64,000 nucleotides of DNA from Actinomycetaceae bacterium. GTDB lineage: Bacteria > Actinomycetota > Actinomycetes > Actinomycetales > Actinomycetaceae. Below, piece after piece: positions 1 to 10,278 of this stretch. The notes under the pieces are model-generated. The model was given only the letters and a program-made list of their open reading frames with translations, searched no databases and had not been told where the DNA came from. Positions within the stretch are counted from its first letter, which is position 1. The number at the start of each line of letters is the position of its first letter. The position numbers were made by a program, and so were the translations under genes. Location: the NCBI GenBank assembly GCA_030532405.1, contig JAUNLF010000001.1:62001-126000 (forward strand), in the 5' to 3' direction.

Positions 1-1
1 C

Positions 2-601
2 GCAGCTTGGCGCGGAGCGTTCCTCGCCCGCGGATCGCTCATGGAACCCGGACGCTCCTCCGCAATGGAAATCACCGCACCCGGCCCCGAGGCCGCCCTC
101 GCAATGGTCGGATGCGCACGCCGCATGGGCGCAAACGCCCGCGTGCGCGAAGTCCGCGGAGCACACCGAGTAATCGTGCGAGACGCCGAAGCCATCGGAG
201 CAATCCTGCACGCCCTCCAAACGCCCGAAACAATGGAAATTTGGAAGCAAAGACGCGAACGACGCGAAGCGCGCGGAAGCGCCAACCGCCTCGCAAACTT
301 CGACGACGCAAACCTACGCCGGTCCGCCCGCGCAGCCGTCGTTGCAAGCGCGCGCGTAAAACGAGCATTCGAAATCCTCGGCGACGACATTCCCGACCAC
401 CTGCGCGAAGCCGGCACCCTGCGCATCGAACACGGTGAAGCATCGCTAGAAGAACTCGGAAAACTCGCCAACCCACCGCTAACCAAGGACGCGATCGCCG
501 GACGAATCCGCCGCCTACTTGCAATGGCCGACAAAAAGGCCCACGAGGACGGACAACCCGACACCGAGTCCGGACTCACCGCAGACATGCTCGAAAGTTG
601 A
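2..601 (+). CDS. whiA: WhiA, sporulation/cell-division regulator (C-terminal part)
   Basis: The window opens inside this gene; the reading frame is open from the first bases, so the N-terminus lies outside. About 199 residues remain. The segment [16 protein letters not shown] at the start and the C-terminal helix-turn-helix ending around [20 protein letters not shown] are typical of WhiA, a DNA-binding protein with a LAGLIDADG-like N-terminal domain. WhiA is conserved in Gram-positive bacteria: in Streptomyces it works with WhiB at division genes, and in non-sporulating actinobacteria it is kept as a general growth and division regulator. Its position just before gap-pgk-tpiA is the standard actinobacterial order. 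The end is certain; the missing part cannot be judged. Confidence 0.95.
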   Translation, partial: AAWRGAFLARGSLMEPGRSSAMEITAPGPEAALAMVGCARRMGANARVREVRGAHRVIVRDAEAIGAILHALQTPETMEIWKQRRERREARGSANRLANFDDANLRRSARAAVVASARVKRAFEILGDDIPDHLREAGTLRIEHGEASLEELGKLANPPLTKDAIAGRIRRLLAMADKKAHEDGQPDTESGLTADMLES

Positions 602-718
602 GCGCGCAACACTCAGGTTTCTAGGCAGCTTTTTTGCTACTACTTCAAAGAAATCTTGTATTCACCTTTGAGAAAAGTAAGAACTTCTTCACTTTTACGC
701 AATAAAGGGCTTCTGAAC

Positions 719-747
719 CTGATATTTGTCGCTAGACAGTGTAAATT
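719..747 (+). promoter_or_regulatory. Candidate sigma-70-type promoter of gap
   Basis: CTGATA at 719-724 and TAAATT at 742-747 are separated by 17 bases, in an AT-rich 250-base region between whiA and gap. Each hexamer matches the consensus in four of six positions. The predicted start would leave a leader of about 100 nucleotides holding two hairpins. This is inference from spacing only. Confidence 0.4.
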
Positions 748-761
748 TAGAACTGCTGGAA

Positions 762-1856
<1,095 letters not shown>

Positions 1857-1879
1857 TCGCAACAGAGCGTAAATGAATG

Positions 1880-1915
1880 ACGCCCGCGCATGCTCACCGC
1901 GTGCGCGGGCGTTTT
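1880..1915 (+). terminator. Intrinsic terminator after gap
   Basis: The 11-bp perfect stem ACGCCCGCGCA / TGCGCGGGCGT (1880-1890 and 1902-1912) is followed by TTTT. It lies 23 bases after the gap stop and 46 before pgk, so it should end or attenuate gap transcription before pgk. Confidence 0.85.
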
Positions 1916-1961
1916 CAATAATGGCCATCAGCATCCATTTCATAGCTCAGGAGAAACATTA

Positions 1962-3152
1962 ATGAGAACTATTGAAAGCCTCGGCGACCTAAAAGGTAAG
2001 CGCGTACTCGTCCGCTCAGACTTCAACGTCCCGCTAGACGGCGACAAGATCACCGACGACGGCCGCATCCGCGCCGCCCTCCCAACCCTTCAAAAGCTTC
2101 TAGACGAAGGCGCAAAAGTCATCGTCATGGCCCACCTGGGTCGACCCAAGGGCGAAGTAAAGCCAGAGTTCAGCCTAGCCCCGGTAGCAAAGCGCCTGGG
2201 CGAACTGGTTGACGCACCCGTCAAGCTCGCAAAGGACATCACCGGCGAATCCGCAAAGGAAGAAGCCGCCAATCTTGAAGACGGCGAAATCCTACTCCTG
2301 GAAAACGTCCGCTTCGACCCGCGCGAAACCTCGAAGGATGACGCTGAGCGCGAAGAGTTCGCATCTGAGCTAGCCGAGCTCGCCGACCTATTCGTCTCCG
2401 ACGGCTTCGGCGTTGTACACCGCAAGCAGACCTCCGTTTACGACATCGCGCAAAAGTTGCCGTCCGCATCGGGTCTGCTCGTCCTCAAAGAAATCGAATC
2501 CCTTTCCAAGGCAACCGACAACCCGGAGCGCCCCTACGCCGTAGTACTCGGCGGCTCCAAGGTATCTGACAAGCTCGGCGTCATCGCCAACCTCCTCAAG
2601 AAGGCAGACATGCTCCTCATCGGTGGCGGCATGGCCTTCACGTTCCTAAAGGCCCAGGGCCTAGAGGTCGGCAAGTCCCTGCTTGAAGAGGACCAGCTCG
2701 ACACCGTAAAGGGCTACATCGAAGAGGCTAAGGAACGCGGCGTTGACCTCGTCCTGCCCGTCGACGTTGTAGTCGCACCCGAGTTCGCCAAGGACGCCAC
2801 TCCGACCGTCGTCGCCGCGGACGAAATCCCGGCAGACCAAATGGGCCTCGACATCGGTCCGAAGTCGCAAGAGCTCTACGTATCCAAGATTGCCGCAGCA
2901 AAGACTGTTGCGTGGAACGGCCCGATGGGCGTATTCGAGTTCCCCGCATTCGCAGGCGGCACGAAGGCCGTTGCAGGCGCACTATCTGAGGGCGACGCGT
3001 TCTCTGTAGTAGGCGGTGGCGACTCCGCCGCAGCCGTACGTCTGCTTGACTTCGACGAATCCACTTTCTCTCACATTTCCACCGGCGGCGGTGCTTCCCT
3101 CGAACTTCTAGAGGGCAAGACGCTACCGGGCATCGCAGTATTGGAGGACTAA
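1962..3152 (+). CDS. pgk: Phosphoglycerate kinase
   Basis: A 396-residue enzyme that transfers phosphate from 1,3-bisphosphoglycerate to ADP. Family motifs are [11 protein letters not shown] near the N-terminus, the substrate-binding [13 protein letters not shown], the GGSKVSDK hinge region and the nucleotide-binding GGGDSAAAV near the C-terminus. The ATG at 1962 is preceded by AGGAG seven bases upstream; longer in-frame starts would run into the gap terminator. tpiA follows after 4 bases, so the two are cotranscribed. CTA leucine and GTA valine codons are frequent here, which is unusual for a highly expressed gene in a GC-rich actinobacterium. Confidence 0.98.
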   Translation: MRTIESLGDLKGKRVLVRSDFNVPLDGDKITDDGRIRAALPTLQKLLDEGAKVIVMAHLGRPKGEVKPEFSLAPVAKRLGELVDAPVKLAKDITGESAKEEAANLEDGEILLLENVRFDPRETSKDDAEREEFASELAELADLFVSDGFGVVHRKQTSVYDIAQKLPSASGLLVLKEIESLSKATDNPERPYAVVLGGSKVSDKLGVIANLLKKADMLLIGGGMAFTFLKAQGLEVGKSLLEEDQLDTVKGYIEEAKERGVDLVLPVDVVVAPEFAKDATPTVVAADEIPADQMGLDIGPKSQELYVSKIAAAKTVAWNGPMGVFEFPAFAGGTKAVAGALSEGDAFSVVGGGDSAAAVRLLDFDESTFSHISTGGGASLELLEGKTLPGIAVLED

Positions 3153-3156
3153 TTTA

Positions 3157-3933
3157 ATGGCACGCACACCGCTTATGGCAGGCAACTGGAAGATGAACAT
3201 GGATCACCTAGAGGCGATCCACCTAGTCCAGGGCCTCCACCAGGAACTAACCGACGCTAACTTCGACTACTCGAAGACCGAGGTAGCGGTTATTCCTCCG
3301 TTCACCGACATTCGCTCCGTCCAGACCGTAGTCGAGGGCGACGACATGAAGATCAAGTACGGTGCGCAGGACGTCTCCACCAAGGAATCCGGCGCATACA
3401 CCGGCGAAATCTCCGCAACCATGCTCTCCAAGCTCGGCTGCTCCTTCGTAGTCGTCGGCCACTCCGAACGCCGCGAATACCACGGTGAGTCCGACGCCCT
3501 CGTAGGCGAAAAGGCACGCGTAGCACTCGCAGCCGGCATGACCCCGATCATCTGCTGCGGTGAAGGCCTCGAGGTCCGCAAGGCTGGCGAGCAGGTCAGC
3601 CACGTCCTCGCACAGATTGACGGCGCACTAGACGGAATGTCCGCAGACGACGTCAAGAAGTCCGTAATCGCCTACGAGCCCATTTGGGCCATCGGCACCG
3701 GCGAAGTCGCAACCCCGGAAGACGCTCAGGAAGTTTGCGGTGCAATCCGCGTTCGCGTATCCGAACTGTACGACGCTGAGACCGCTGAAGCTGTCCGCGT
3801 CCTGTACGGCGGCTCCGTCAAGTCCGGCAACGTCCGCGACATCATGGCGCAGGCAGACGTCGACGGCGCACTGGTCGGCGGCGCATCGCTGAAGGCTGAC
3901 GAGTTCGCAAAGATCGCACGCTTCGACGCCTAG
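3157..3933 (+). CDS. tpiA: Triosephosphate isomerase
   Basis: A 258-residue TIM-barrel enzyme that interconverts dihydroxyacetone phosphate and glyceraldehyde-3-phosphate. The N-terminus AGNWKMN carries the substrate lysine. [11 protein letters not shown] contains the catalytic histidine, [11 protein letters not shown] the catalytic glutamate, and YGGSVKSGN the phosphate-binding loop. It starts 4 bases after the pgk stop, with the Shine-Dalgarno (GGAGG) inside the end of pgk, so translation is probably coupled. A strong terminator follows. Confidence 0.98.
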   Translation: MARTPLMAGNWKMNMDHLEAIHLVQGLHQELTDANFDYSKTEVAVIPPFTDIRSVQTVVEGDDMKIKYGAQDVSTKESGAYTGEISATMLSKLGCSFVVVGHSERREYHGESDALVGEKARVALAAGMTPIICCGEGLEVRKAGEQVSHVLAQIDGALDGMSADDVKKSVIAYEPIWAIGTGEVATPEDAQEVCGAIRVRVSELYDAETAEAVRVLYGGSVKSGNVRDIMAQADVDGALVGGASLKADEFAKIARFDA

Positions 3934-3963
3934 TTAAACCAGCCAAACACCACGTTTGGTACG

Positions 3964-4004
3964 CTACCCCCGCCAGTTACTAACAAGTAGCCTGGCGGGG
4001 GTAG
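3964..4004 (+). terminator. Terminator after pgk-tpiA
   Basis: A 12-bp perfect stem, CTACCCCCGCCA (3964-3975) with TGGCGGGGGTAG (3993-4004), and a 17-base loop. A smaller CCAAAC/GTTTGG hairpin (3943-3959) precedes it. There is no strong U-tract. It separates tpiA from secG. Confidence 0.7.
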
Positions 4005-4137
4005 ACTAATGTCACATCGAGGCCGGATAAACCACCGATGCCAAACTGTGAAAATCCAGCCGGTTTCGCTAAAGTTATACAGGTTGGAAAATTTCGCCAC
4101 ATAGATCGACGCAACCGCGTCAAGGAAGAGGAACATC

Positions 4138-4380
4138 GTGACCGCTGTGATGATCATCTTGAAGGTGCTACTCGTCATCTCCAGTCTCTTCCTAATCCTC
4201 ACAATCCTCATGCACAAGGGCCGCGGCGGCGGCCTGTCCGACATGTTCGGTGGTGGCTTTTCCTCCACTGCAGGTTCATCCGGCGTTGCGGAACGCAACC
4301 TGAACCGCATCACGATCGGCACCCTAGCCGTATGGGTAGTCGTAATCGTCGCGCTTGGCATCCTGCAGAAGTTCGTCTAA
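4138..4380 (+). CDS. secG: SecG, preprotein translocase subunit
   Basis: An 80-residue membrane protein that helps SecYEG move proteins across the cytoplasmic membrane. It has two hydrophobic segments (about residues 2-23 and 58-77) joined by a glycine-rich cytoplasmic loop containing HKGRGGGLSDMFGGG, the SecG signature. GTG at 4138 has the good Shine-Dalgarno GGAAGAGG. secG after tpiA is a standard actinobacterial arrangement. A short RbpA-like gene follows 48 bases later. Confidence 0.95.
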   Translation: MTAVMIILKVLLVISSLFLILTILMHKGRGGGLSDMFGGGFSSTAGSSGVAERNLNRITIGTLAVWVVVIVALGILQKFV

Positions 4381-4428
4381 ACCCCGGCGACTCTACCGCG
4401 GGTTTCCGAACTGTTCAAATGCATAACA

Positions 4429-4725
4429 ATGCAGGGTAACTCGGTATCGACAGCTGAAATTGAATACTTTTGCGCGCGTGGCCACGTCACGCGCGTTTCA
4501 TTTTCCGCAGCCGCCCTATTCGACGTGCCGAGCAAATGGGAATGCGAAGTCTGCCACGAAGTAGCAACCCGCACGCCTCCCGGCGTTAAACCAGTCGACG
4601 GTCGCGAATCAGACGCGCCAACCGACCGTAGAGCTATGGGGGAGGCGCAGGCTCGGCGTACAGAAGAACAGCGCGAGCAGATACTCCAAGAAGCCCTCGA
4701 AAAGCTTCGCGAGAAATCCGATTAG
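4429..4725 (+). CDS. Short RbpA-like RNA polymerase-binding protein (paralogue)
   Basis: A 98-residue protein. It shows the RbpA core: Cys at FCARGH, then WECEVCHE, giving the Cys/His set that binds zinc. After an acidic linker comes a charged helix, RRTEEQREQILQEALEKLR, which lines up with the sigma-interaction helix of RbpA. It lacks the N-terminal tail that contacts RNA polymerase in canonical RbpA. A full-length RbpA is encoded at 38271-38630, so this is a diverged second copy. In related Micrococcales the gene after secG is normally the only rbpA. Function by analogy: contacts RNA polymerase and the principal sigma factor; whether it activates or modulates is unknown. No clear Shine-Dalgarno precedes the chosen ATG, so the start is less certain. 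Confidence 0.8.
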   Translation: MQGNSVSTAEIEYFCARGHVTRVSFSAAALFDVPSKWECEVCHEVATRTPPGVKPVDGRESDAPTDRRAMGEAQARRTEEQREQILQEALEKLREKSD

Positions 4726-4764
4726 GCTAGGCGCCCAAGCAAGCGGGCAAAGGTGGCCGCAGCG

Positions 4765-5526
4765 TTAGATCAGGCGGTCGATCTGGCTGGCTGCTTCCTC
4801 ATCACTCCACCACGTCGTGCCAACCTGGTTCATGGTTGCGGCGGGAACTTCCCGGAAGTCCGCGCCCTGCAACGCGTGGGCAAATACGGAAGCCTTGTCG
4901 CCACCGGAGATAATAAACCACGACAAACGCGAACGTCGCAACAGCGGAACAGTCATTGAAATGCGCTCCGGCGGCGGCTTCGGAGAGTCCTTCTCGTAAG
5001 TAATCAACCCCGTGTGTCGTAGCGTTTCGTGAGAGGGAAACAGGGACGCGAAATGCCCGTCAGGCCCCATCCCAAGAATCGCGACGTCTAACGCAACAGA
5101 CCGCGGGTCGATAGGCCGCACAGTCGAGTACGTATCGACCATTTCTTGACCGTACTCTTCGGCTGCTTTTTCAACGGATTTTGTCGACGAGGGCGTGCCC
5201 GGCCGGTGCAGATTAAAAATGGGGAACTTGGAGGTGAGTTCGCGTTCGATGATCGAGTCTGACCGGTCGGGAGAGTCAAACTCCACGTACCGCTCGTCAA
5301 CCATCCAAACGTTTACCGGTGACCAGTTTTGCCAGGCCTCCGGGTGACTATCCATAACGTCAGCTACCTTCGGTAGCATCTTCGTTGCAACGGATCCGCC
5401 GGATAGGCCAAGTTGGACCTGCGCGCGGTACTCGGAGATCTCACCGAGCTTACGCACAAGAGCGAGAGCCGCCTTCGCGTACAACTCGTCGGGAGACTTA
5501 AAAACCTTCAGATCGAGATCCATCAT
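4765..5526 (-). CDS. pgl: 6-phosphogluconolactonase
   Basis: A 253-residue enzyme that hydrolyses 6-phosphogluconolactone, the zwf product, in the oxidative pentose phosphate pathway. The segment LGLSGGSVATKML (family GGxxP/T loop), the VNVWMVDERYV motif and the LGMGPDGHFASLFP motif identify the NagB/Pgl fold. The start overlaps the opcA stop by 4 bases (ATGA), giving translational coupling. It is the last gene of tkt-zwf-opcA-pgl and converges on the RbpA-like gene 39 bases away. Confidence 0.95.
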   Translation of the reverse strand: MMDLDLKVFKSPDELYAKAALALVRKLGEISEYRAQVQLGLSGGSVATKMLPKVADVMDSHPEAWQNWSPVNVWMVDERYVEFDSPDRSDSIIERELTSKFPIFNLHRPGTPSSTKSVEKAAEEYGQEMVDTYSTVRPIDPRSVALDVAILGMGPDGHFASLFPSHETLRHTGLITYEKDSPKPPPERISMTVPLLRRSRLSWFIISGGDKASVFAHALQGADFREVPAATMNQVGTTWWSDEEAASQIDRLI

Positions 5527-6494
5527 GCCCCCGCGTGGCTAGTTTCACCCTGCGCAGGCGCGCCGGCAAGCTCGCCCTCGCACGCTCTAATCGGCTTGCG
5601 GTCAATTAGCCCGCTCGTCATGATTTCGCCGTAGAGCTCGTCGGAGTCGAGTTGGCGCAGGTCCTCCATGAGGCAGTCCTGCGTTGACCTGCGCTGCAGG
5701 TTCACCAGGGTCTTTGGCAGGTCGGGGCGGATCAGCTCGGCAACGGATTGCGCGTTTTCGCGGTAAAGCGTGAGCGTAGTGTCGTCCGACGCGATGAACT
5801 GGACCGACTGGATGGTCGCAACATCGGTGTCTTTAATGTCGACAGGCACGTCCAGCGTGTGCTGAAGCCACTCGGCGATCAGGTAGTTTGACGGGTGACT
5901 ACAGTTGCCTTTCACGAGGATGCGAGCCAATGGGAAGTTCGGGTATTCCGCGATAATCGCGGCAAGCAGGCCCCTCCACAGGGTGATGCCGGACCAAGAC
6001 AAGTCGGTGTCACCCGGAACGTAGTTAGACGCCAGCACCCGCAAAGTTTCGATCGGGTGTTCGGTCTCGCGCGAATCAGTAATGCGACGAATCGCGAGCT
6101 TACCAAGTGGATGCTCGCTCGGATCCTTCGGCGGAGTGTTCGGCCAGTACGTCACGATCGGCGTATCCGCGAGCAACAGCGGCATAACAAGGGTGTCCAG
6201 CTGGCGTGCCGTGTCGCCGGTGGGGTAGAGGACGACAACTTCGGAAGGGCTTTCGCCCGTGTGAATATCCGCGCGAAGGTCGGCCTGCGACTCGTCCTCA
6301 TTTTCAACAACAATTACAACGCGGCAGGGGTGTTCGCGCGACGCGGCGCCCGTGATTTCAATTGCCTGGTCAACGTCGTCGCCGTCTTCAATCACGCAGA
6401 CAAGATTCAGCACGCGGCCAGTGCCGCCGGGCTCGATTTTGCGAAGCGCGGCCGCAATGTCAGTGGTACTGGTGTGTTCAAGAGTTTGAATCAC
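5523..6494 (-). CDS. opcA: OpcA, glucose-6-phosphate dehydrogenase assembly protein
   Basis: A 323-residue protein. OpcA is an allosteric partner needed for full glucose-6-phosphate dehydrogenase activity in cyanobacteria and actinobacteria. GTG at 6494 is chosen because it overlaps the zwf stop by 4 bases (GTGA), is preceded by GGAGG, and gives the usual N-terminus of the form TTDIAAALRKI. A longer in-frame start would add about 20 residues from inside zwf. Sits between zwf and pgl, as usual. Full length, no anomaly. Confidence 0.93.
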   Translation of the reverse strand: MIQTLEHTSTTDIAAALRKIEPGGTGRVLNLVCVIEDGDDVDQAIEITGAASREHPCRVVIVVENEDESQADLRADIHTGESPSEVVVLYPTGDTARQLDTLVMPLLLADTPIVTYWPNTPPKDPSEHPLGKLAIRRITDSRETEHPIETLRVLASNYVPGDTDLSWSGITLWRGLLAAIIAEYPNFPLARILVKGNCSHPSNYLIAEWLQHTLDVPVDIKDTDVATIQSVQFIASDDTTLTLYRENAQSVAELIRPDLPKTLVNLQRRSTQDCLMEDLRQLDSDELYGEIMTSGLIDRKPIRACEGELAGAPAQGETSHAGA

Positions 6495-8023
6495 GGGATC
6501 CTCCAGGTGCGTCCAGACTTCGTAAGCATGTCGTCCGCGGACTTGGGCCCCCACGTGCCGGGGCGGTACGGCTCGGGGCTACCCTGTTCCTCCCAGTACC
6601 GCAGTACTGGGTCCAAGATCTGCCAGGATAGTTCAACCTCGCGTTGCGCGGGGAACAGGGGAGACTGACCAGAAATCGCGTCCAGTAGCAGGCGCTCGTA
6701 GGCCTGCGGTGAATCCTCCGTAAAGGCGTGTCCGTACGCAAAATCCATGGTCACGTCACGCACCCGCATTTCGGTGCCCGGCACCTTTGAACCAAACCGG
6801 ATCGTCATGCCTTCGTCCGGTTGTACCCGGATTACGAGGGCGTTGTTGCCAAGCTCCTGGGTGGATTCATGATCGAACGGCGTGTGCGCGGCGCGTTTGA
6901 ACACGACCGCGATCTCGGTGACTCGTTTGCCAAGGCGCTTACCGGTACGCAGGTAGAACGGGACGCCCGCCCACCTGCGCGTATCCACGTACAGGGTCAT
7001 CGCGGCAAACGTTTCCGTCTTGGAATCAGGATCGATGTTGTCTTCTTCCAGGAACGAGCGCACGTACTCGCCGCCCTGCCAGCCCGCGCTGTACTGACCC
7101 GTTGCCGTGGTAGTCGACAAGTCTTCGGGAAGGCGAACCGCGGACAGCACCTTTTCTTTCTCCACCCGAACATCGTCGGGGTTGAACGTGACGGGCTCTT
7201 CCATCGCCGTAAGCGCCATCAACTGCAGCAAGTGGTTTTGAATCACATCGCGGGCAGCGCCGACACCGTCGTAGTAGCCGGCACGCGACCCGATGCCCAC
7301 GTCCTCAGCCATCGTAATTTGAACGTGGTCAACGTACCTGGAGTTCCAAAGCGGCTCGAACATGATGTTTGCAAACCGCATTGCCAAAATATTCTGGACG
7401 GTTTCCTTGCCCAGGTAATGATCGATTCGGAACGTGTCCTCTTCGGCGAAAACCTCCTGCAAAGTCTTTGCAAGATCCTGCGCGGATTCGAGGTCGTGTC
7501 CGAACGGCTTTTCAATAATGATCCGACGGAACTGCGCGTTCCCCCGATCATCATTCAGACCCGAGCGAGCCAGCTGACCCACAACCGTGGAAAAAGAATT
7601 CGGCGGGATCGACAGGTAGAAAGCGTGGTTTCCACCCGTTCCGCGATTCTCGTCAAGTTCCTTAACCGTCTGGGCCAGCTGGTCGAACGCGTCCTCATCA
7701 TCGAAGGATCCGGCGACGAAACGGAGCCCGGAACTAAACTGCTTCCAGGTACTCTCGTTCCATTCGGTACGCGCGTTTTCCTTAACAGACTTTTCAATAA
7801 AGTCCTCAAAATCGCCCGTATCCCAATCGCGCCGCGCAAAACCTGTCAGCGCGAACGCCGGATGTAGCAGGCCCCGGTTCGCCAAATCGTAGAGCGCGGG
7901 AACCAGCTTCTTCCTGGCTAGATCACCCGTGATTCCAAAGATCACCAACCCGCAAGGCGGGGAAATCAACGGCAACCTTCGGTCACGAGAGTCCCGCAGA
8001 CTCAACTGTTTTGTAGATTCCAA
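6491..8023 (-). CDS. zwf: Glucose-6-phosphate 1-dehydrogenase
   Basis: A 510-residue NADP-dependent enzyme that opens the oxidative pentose phosphate pathway. It has the nucleotide-binding GITGDLARKK (residues 30-39), EKPFG (171-175) and the catalytic RIDHYLGK (199-206). The start is a TTG at 8023, supported by AAGGAG seven bases upstream; TTG is a weak start and may limit expression. It follows tkt by 27 bases. Many relatives carry transaldolase (tal) between tkt and zwf; here it is missing. Confidence 0.97.
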   Translation of the reverse strand: MESTKQLSLRDSRDRRLPLISPPCGLVIFGITGDLARKKLVPALYDLANRGLLHPAFALTGFARRDWDTGDFEDFIEKSVKENARTEWNESTWKQFSSGLRFVAGSFDDEDAFDQLAQTVKELDENRGTGGNHAFYLSIPPNSFSTVVGQLARSGLNDDRGNAQFRRIIIEKPFGHDLESAQDLAKTLQEVFAEEDTFRIDHYLGKETVQNILAMRFANIMFEPLWNSRYVDHVQITMAEDVGIGSRAGYYDGVGAARDVIQNHLLQLMALTAMEEPVTFNPDDVRVEKEKVLSAVRLPEDLSTTTATGQYSAGWQGGEYVRSFLEEDNIDPDSKTETFAAMTLYVDTRRWAGVPFYLRTGKRLGKRVTEIAVVFKRAAHTPFDHESTQELGNNALVIRVQPDEGMTIRFGSKVPGTEMRVRDVTMDFAYGHAFTEDSPQAYERLLLDAISGQSPLFPAQREVELSWQILDPVLRYWEEQGSPEPYRPGTWGPKSADDMLTKSGRTWRIP

Positions 8024-8050
8024 GACCGCTCCTTCGAATGAGTATGCCGC

Positions 8051-10120
8051 TTAGGCGTTTAGGACCTCGCGGGCTACCTTCACAACGTTCTCAGCCGTGA
8101 AGCCAAAGTGTTCGAACAGTTCACCGGCAGCGCCGACCTCACCGAACGAATCCATCGCGATAGCGCGGCCCTTCGAGCCGAGGTACTTAAACCACGGCAT
8201 CGCAATACCGGCCTCAATGGAAACACGGGCGGTCACGGCGGAGGGGAGGACCGACTCGCGGTACTCTTCATCCTGCGCGTCGAACCACTCCATGCTCGGC
8301 ATCGATACGACGCGAGCCTTCACACCCTCACCGGCAAGCTGTTCAGCGGCCCCGAGGGCGTGCTGTACTTCGGAGCCCGACGCCATCAAAATGATGTCCG
8401 GCGTTCCCTCGGTGTCACGCAGCACGTAGCCACCGCGCGTGAGGCCCTCGGCGGAAGCGAGCTTACCCTCACCGCGTTCGGGGTTGGGTAGCGCCTGGCG
8501 GGTTAGGACCAGTGCGGCCGGGCCGTCCTGCTCCAGCACGGCCTTCCAAGCCTGCGCGGTCTCCGCGGCGTCCGCCGGGCGGACGATCGCCAGGTTAGGA
8601 ATCGCGCGGTACGCGGCCAGGTGCTCAACCGGCTGGTGGGTCGGACCGTCCTCGCCAACGCCAATCGAGTCGTGCGTCCACACGTGCGTGACCGGCAGGT
8701 TCATCAAGGCCCCCAGGCGCACCGAGCCGCGCATGTAGTCGGAGAACACGAAGAACGTGCCACCGTACACGCGGGTTAGGCCCTCAAGTGCAATACCGTT
8801 CATGATCGCGCCCATCGCGTGCTCGCGAACACCGAAGTGCAGGTTGCGACCGTACTTGTTACCCGAGAACATTTCCGTCGAGCGATCCTCGGGTAGGAAT
8901 GAAGGCTCACCCTTCAACAGCGTGTTGTTTGATCCAGCGAGGTCGGCCGAACCGCCCCACAGTTCCGGTAGCACGTCAGCCAGCGCGTTTAGTACCTGGC
9001 CCGAAGCTGCGCGGGTGGCCAGAGCCTTACCCTCTTCGAACGTCGGTAGCGCATCCGCCCAGCCCTGCGGAAGTTCACGCTTTTGCAAGCGGTCAAACAG
9101 CTGTGCCTTCTCCGGGTTCTCTTCGCGCCACTTCGCGAACTTCGGATCCCACTCGGCGCGTGCCTTTTCGCCGCGCTCCTTCATGTTCTGCTGGGCGTGC
9201 GCGACGGCCTCTTCATCAACTTCGAACATCGCGTCGGGGTTAACACCAAGCGCTTCCTTCAAGCCGCGCAATGCTTCCTCACCGAGGGCAGAACCGTGAA
9301 TACCACCCGTATTCGCCTTACCCGGCGTCGGCCAGCCAATAATCGTGCGCAGGCCAATGATGGACGGGCGGTCAGTTTCAGCAAGCGCGTTTTGGATAGC
9401 CTCTTCAACCGAAACGAGGTCTTCGTTGTACTCGCCGCCCTCGGTCCAATCAACGCGCTGCGTGTGCCAGCCGTAGGACTCGTAGCGCTTCAGGACATCC
9501 TCGGTGAACGCAATGTTGGTGTCATCCTCGATGGAAATATGGTTGTCATCCCAGAAGACGATCAGGTTGCCAAGCTTTTGCGTGCCCGCCAGGGAGGACG
9601 CTTCGGAGGCGATACCTTCCATCATGTCGCCGTCACCAGCAATCACGAAAATGTTGTGGTCAAACGGGGATTCACCCGGCGCGGCCTCGGGGTCGAACAT
9701 GCCGCGAATGCGGCGCTGCGCCATCGCCATGCCGACCGAGGACGCGAGGCCGGAGCCCAGCGGACCGGTCGTGATTTCAACGAAGTCGGTGTGGCCGTAC
9801 TCGGGGTGGCCCGGAGTCTTGGACTTAAACGTGCGGAACGTCTTGAGGTCGTCCAGGTCGAGGCCGGCGCCCGACAGGTACAGCGAAATGTACTGGGTTA
9901 GGGAGGAGTGGCCGGCGGACATGACGAACCGGTCGCGCCCTAGCCACAGGTGGTCGGTCGGGTCTAGCTTCAGGTGACGTTGAAAGATCAAGTATGCCAG
10001 TGGTGCAAGTGAAATCGCGGTGCCGGGGTGTCCCGAACCAGCGTTTTCAACGGCGTCAGCAGCGAGCGTCTTTGCCGTCGTTACTGCCCGACTATCAAGT
10101 TCGTCCCATGCAAGCGTCAT
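8051..10120 (-). CDS. tkt: Transketolase
   Basis: A 689-residue thiamine-diphosphate enzyme of the non-oxidative pentose phosphate pathway. GDGDMMEGIASEASSLAG is the cofactor-binding motif, HPEYGHTDFVEITTGPLG an active-site segment, and GVREHAMGAIMNG the pyrimidine-domain motif. ATG at 10120 has GGAAGAGAGG before it; a start nine codons upstream lacks a ribosome site. First gene of tkt-zwf-opcA-pgl, transcribed away from xerD across an AT-rich 158-base divergent region. Confidence 0.97.
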   Translation of the reverse strand: MTLAWDELDSRAVTTAKTLAADAVENAGSGHPGTAISLAPLAYLIFQRHLKLDPTDHLWLGRDRFVMSAGHSSLTQYISLYLSGAGLDLDDLKTFRTFKSKTPGHPEYGHTDFVEITTGPLGSGLASSVGMAMAQRRIRGMFDPEAAPGESPFDHNIFVIAGDGDMMEGIASEASSLAGTQKLGNLIVFWDDNHISIEDDTNIAFTEDVLKRYESYGWHTQRVDWTEGGEYNEDLVSVEEAIQNALAETDRPSIIGLRTIIGWPTPGKANTGGIHGSALGEEALRGLKEALGVNPDAMFEVDEEAVAHAQQNMKERGEKARAEWDPKFAKWREENPEKAQLFDRLQKRELPQGWADALPTFEEGKALATRAASGQVLNALADVLPELWGGSADLAGSNNTLLKGEPSFLPEDRSTEMFSGNKYGRNLHFGVREHAMGAIMNGIALEGLTRVYGGTFFVFSDYMRGSVRLGALMNLPVTHVWTHDSIGVGEDGPTHQPVEHLAAYRAIPNLAIVRPADAAETAQAWKAVLEQDGPAALVLTRQALPNPERGEGKLASAEGLTRGGYVLRDTEGTPDIILMASGSEVQHALGAAEQLAGEGVKARVVSMPSMEWFDAQDEEYRESVLPSAVTARVSIEAGIAMPWFKYLGSKGRAIAMDSFGEVGAAGELFEHFGFTAENVVKVAREVLNA

Positions 10121-10266
10121 GAAGGGCCTCTCTTCCTTTAGGTTCACAGCTTGTTAATTTTGATGTTGAACATAACTTTTAATGTGTTAAAACCTATGTT
10201 ACCGGCTTAATAGGGGAGTAGACCATCTTGCTGTGTTTTGTCATCCACCAAGTGGGCTCCTCCCTC

Positions 10267-10278
10267 TAGGATAGAGCC
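10267..10278 (+). promoter_or_regulatory. Leaderless -10 element of xerD
   Basis: TAGGAT at 10267-10272 ends six bases before the xerD ATG and there is no Shine-Dalgarno, so transcription should start at the ATG. The element sits inside the perfect inverted repeat CTCTA-GGA-TAGAG, which could also bind a regulator. Confidence 0.6.
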
